64,000 bases of DNA from Phycisphaerae bacterium (GTDB taxonomy: Bacteria > Planctomycetota > Phycisphaerae > Phycisphaerales > SM1A02), in assembly GCA_002702575.1 (NCBI GenBank), contig PAAJ01000016.1:1-64000 (forward strand). The letters run 5' to 3'. The notes under the pieces were generated by a model. That model was not told the DNA's origin. It did no database searches and worked only from the letters and a program-made list of their open reading frames with translations. The position numbers and the translations under genes were made by a program. The stretch's first letter is position 1. Every line of letters starts with the position of its first letter. Shown here piece by piece: positions 63,243 through 64,000 of this stretch.

Positions 63243-64000
63243 ATGGCTGCCATGGGGATTGGCCTCCTGCTCCAGGAACGTGGACTCGTCAGCCGTGATC
63301 AGCTTGACGAAGCCATCGAAACACAGACCAGAACGGGCGAACGGCTCGATCATGTTCTGGTCAGGCTCGGCTATGTCAGAAGCGAGGACGTCCTTCAGGC
63401 CATCGGCCAGCAGTTCTCGATGCCCATCGTGGACCTCTCCTCGGCGGAAGTCCCGCAGGAGATCCTCGAACTCCTGCCCTCGAGACTCGTCTTCAAGCAA
63501 CAGTGCGTGCCCATCGAGAGACAGGGCAAGACGCTCAGGGTCGCAACCTGTGATCCATTCGAGCTCACGGCGTTCGATGAACTTCGACTTCTGACGAACA
63601 TGGATATCGAGCTGGTACTTGCGGATGAAGCCGATCTTCGCAAGTTCATCCGGACGCATTACGGCGTGGCGGGCGATACGCTTGAAGCCCTTGGAGCCGG
63701 GCAGGAGAAGGCTGATGCCACCACGCAGATCTCCGAAGAAGCGCTTGATCAGGCCGAACAGGCGAGTGTCATTCGCCTGGTCAATGATCTGCTGATCGAA
63801 GCGGTTCGAGAGCGTGCCACGGACGTCCACATCGAGCCTTACGAGGGTTCGTTGGAAATCCGGTATCGAGTTGACGGCATCCTCGTCCAGGCCGGTGTGC
63901 CCGCCACCGTCAATCAATTCCGGAATGCCATCGTCAGCCGTCTCAAGATCATGGCGAATCTGAATGTGGCCGAGAAGCGGATTCCTCAGGATGGTCGAAT
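63243..64000 (+). CDS. GspE/PilB-type secretion or pilus ATPase, 3' end outside window
   Basis: This ORF is missing from the ORF track because it runs off the window without a stop. ATG 63243 follows GGAAGG by 5 nt. The first 252 residues have a T2SSE N-terminal domain (LLLQERGLVSRDQLDEAIETQ, QQFSMPIVDL, TCDPFELTAFDELRLLT). The start of the ATPase domain follows (ASVIRLVNDLLIEAVRERATDVHIEPYEG, IRYRVDGIL, SRLKIMANLNVAEKRIPQDGR). The Walker A motif would lie beyond the window. It is a hexameric motor for type II secretion or type IV pili and could serve the pseudopilin encoded 1.6 kb upstream. Confidence 0.95.
   Translation, partial: MAAMGIGLLLQERGLVSRDQLDEAIETQTRTGERLDHVLVRLGYVRSEDVLQAIGQQFSMPIVDLSSAEVPQEILELLPSRLVFKQQCVPIERQGKTLRVATCDPFELTAFDELRLLTNMDIELVLADEADLRKFIRTHYGVAGDTLEALGAGQEKADATTQISEEALDQAEQASVIRLVNDLLIEAVRERATDVHIEPYEGSLEIRYRVDGILVQAGVPATVNQFRNAIVSRLKIMANLNVAEKRIPQDGR

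Overview
The window looks like a chromosomal segment of a Planctomycetota bacterium, most likely of the class Phycisphaerae. The reasons are: five secreted proteins with short dockerin-like Ca2+-binding repeats ending in xxWGxC/xxFGxC-type tails, a GACC cysteine module next to two of them, a large kinesin-light-chain-type TPR protein, a squalene-hopene cyclase, and a diderm envelope set (LpxI, TonB/ExbD, Lol-type ABC, type II secretion/pilus ATPase and pseudopilin). No rRNA, tRNA, CRISPR array, insertion sequence or phage gene was recognised. Gene density is high and base composition looks uniform, so I see no obvious horizontally acquired island.

Layout. 1-4.1 kb: the 3' part of a TPR protein and a secreted dockerin protein, facing each other across two hairpins. 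4.1-13.5 kb (minus): a translation operon nusA-infB-rbfA, then an endonuclease III-like protein with a histone-H1-like lysine tail, a TPR protein, yebC, acylphosphatase and a lipoprotein; neighbouring genes overlap by 1-4 nt or lie close together. A 490-bp leader precedes nusA. 13.5-20.3 kb: an isolated fliM-like gene, dsbD, and a polysaccharide pair (O-antigen ligase-like and WecA-like). 20.3-27.3 kb: a LOG-family gene diverging from lpxI-tlyA-gyrA-STAS-exbD-tonB. 27.3-38 kb: surE, a GT2 glycosyltransferase, nnrE, a LolC/E-LolD transporter, a degenerate metallopeptidase, clpC, a lipoprotein and an RluA-type pseudouridine synthase. 38-43.5 kb: squalene-hopene cyclase, a FIST-domain protein and an MsbA-like exporter. 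43.4-61.7 kb: secreted dockerin proteins around an alpha-glucan locus. 61.7-64 kb: L-lysine 6-aminotransferase and the 5' part of a GspE/PilB ATPase cut by the window edge (absent from the ORF track because it has no stop in the window).

The glucan locus reads as one pathway (inference from families). A secreted GH13 enzyme with a dockerin tail would act outside the cell and a signal-peptide GH13 in the periplasm. Uptake would use an ABC system whose solute-binding protein is fused to the MalF-type permease, plus a MalG-type permease and a MalK-type ATPase. MalQ and a GT35 phosphorylase, encoded in overlapping genes, would then deliver glucose-1-phosphate.

The most interesting signals are: (1) eight transcription-unit heads with a TAnnnT box only 5-9 nt before the start codon and no Shine-Dalgarno sequence, suggesting widespread leaderless mRNAs; (2) the endonuclease III-fold protein that has lost the catalytic lysine and iron-sulfur cysteines but gained a KKAPA-repeat tail inside the nusA operon; (3) the binding-protein/permease fusion; (4) the Cys-rich GACC plus dockerin tails; (5) six convergent gene pairs with overlapping or nearly abutting 3' ends. 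Start codons were revised from the ORF track wherever ribosome binding sites, overlaps or family N-termini favoured another start.
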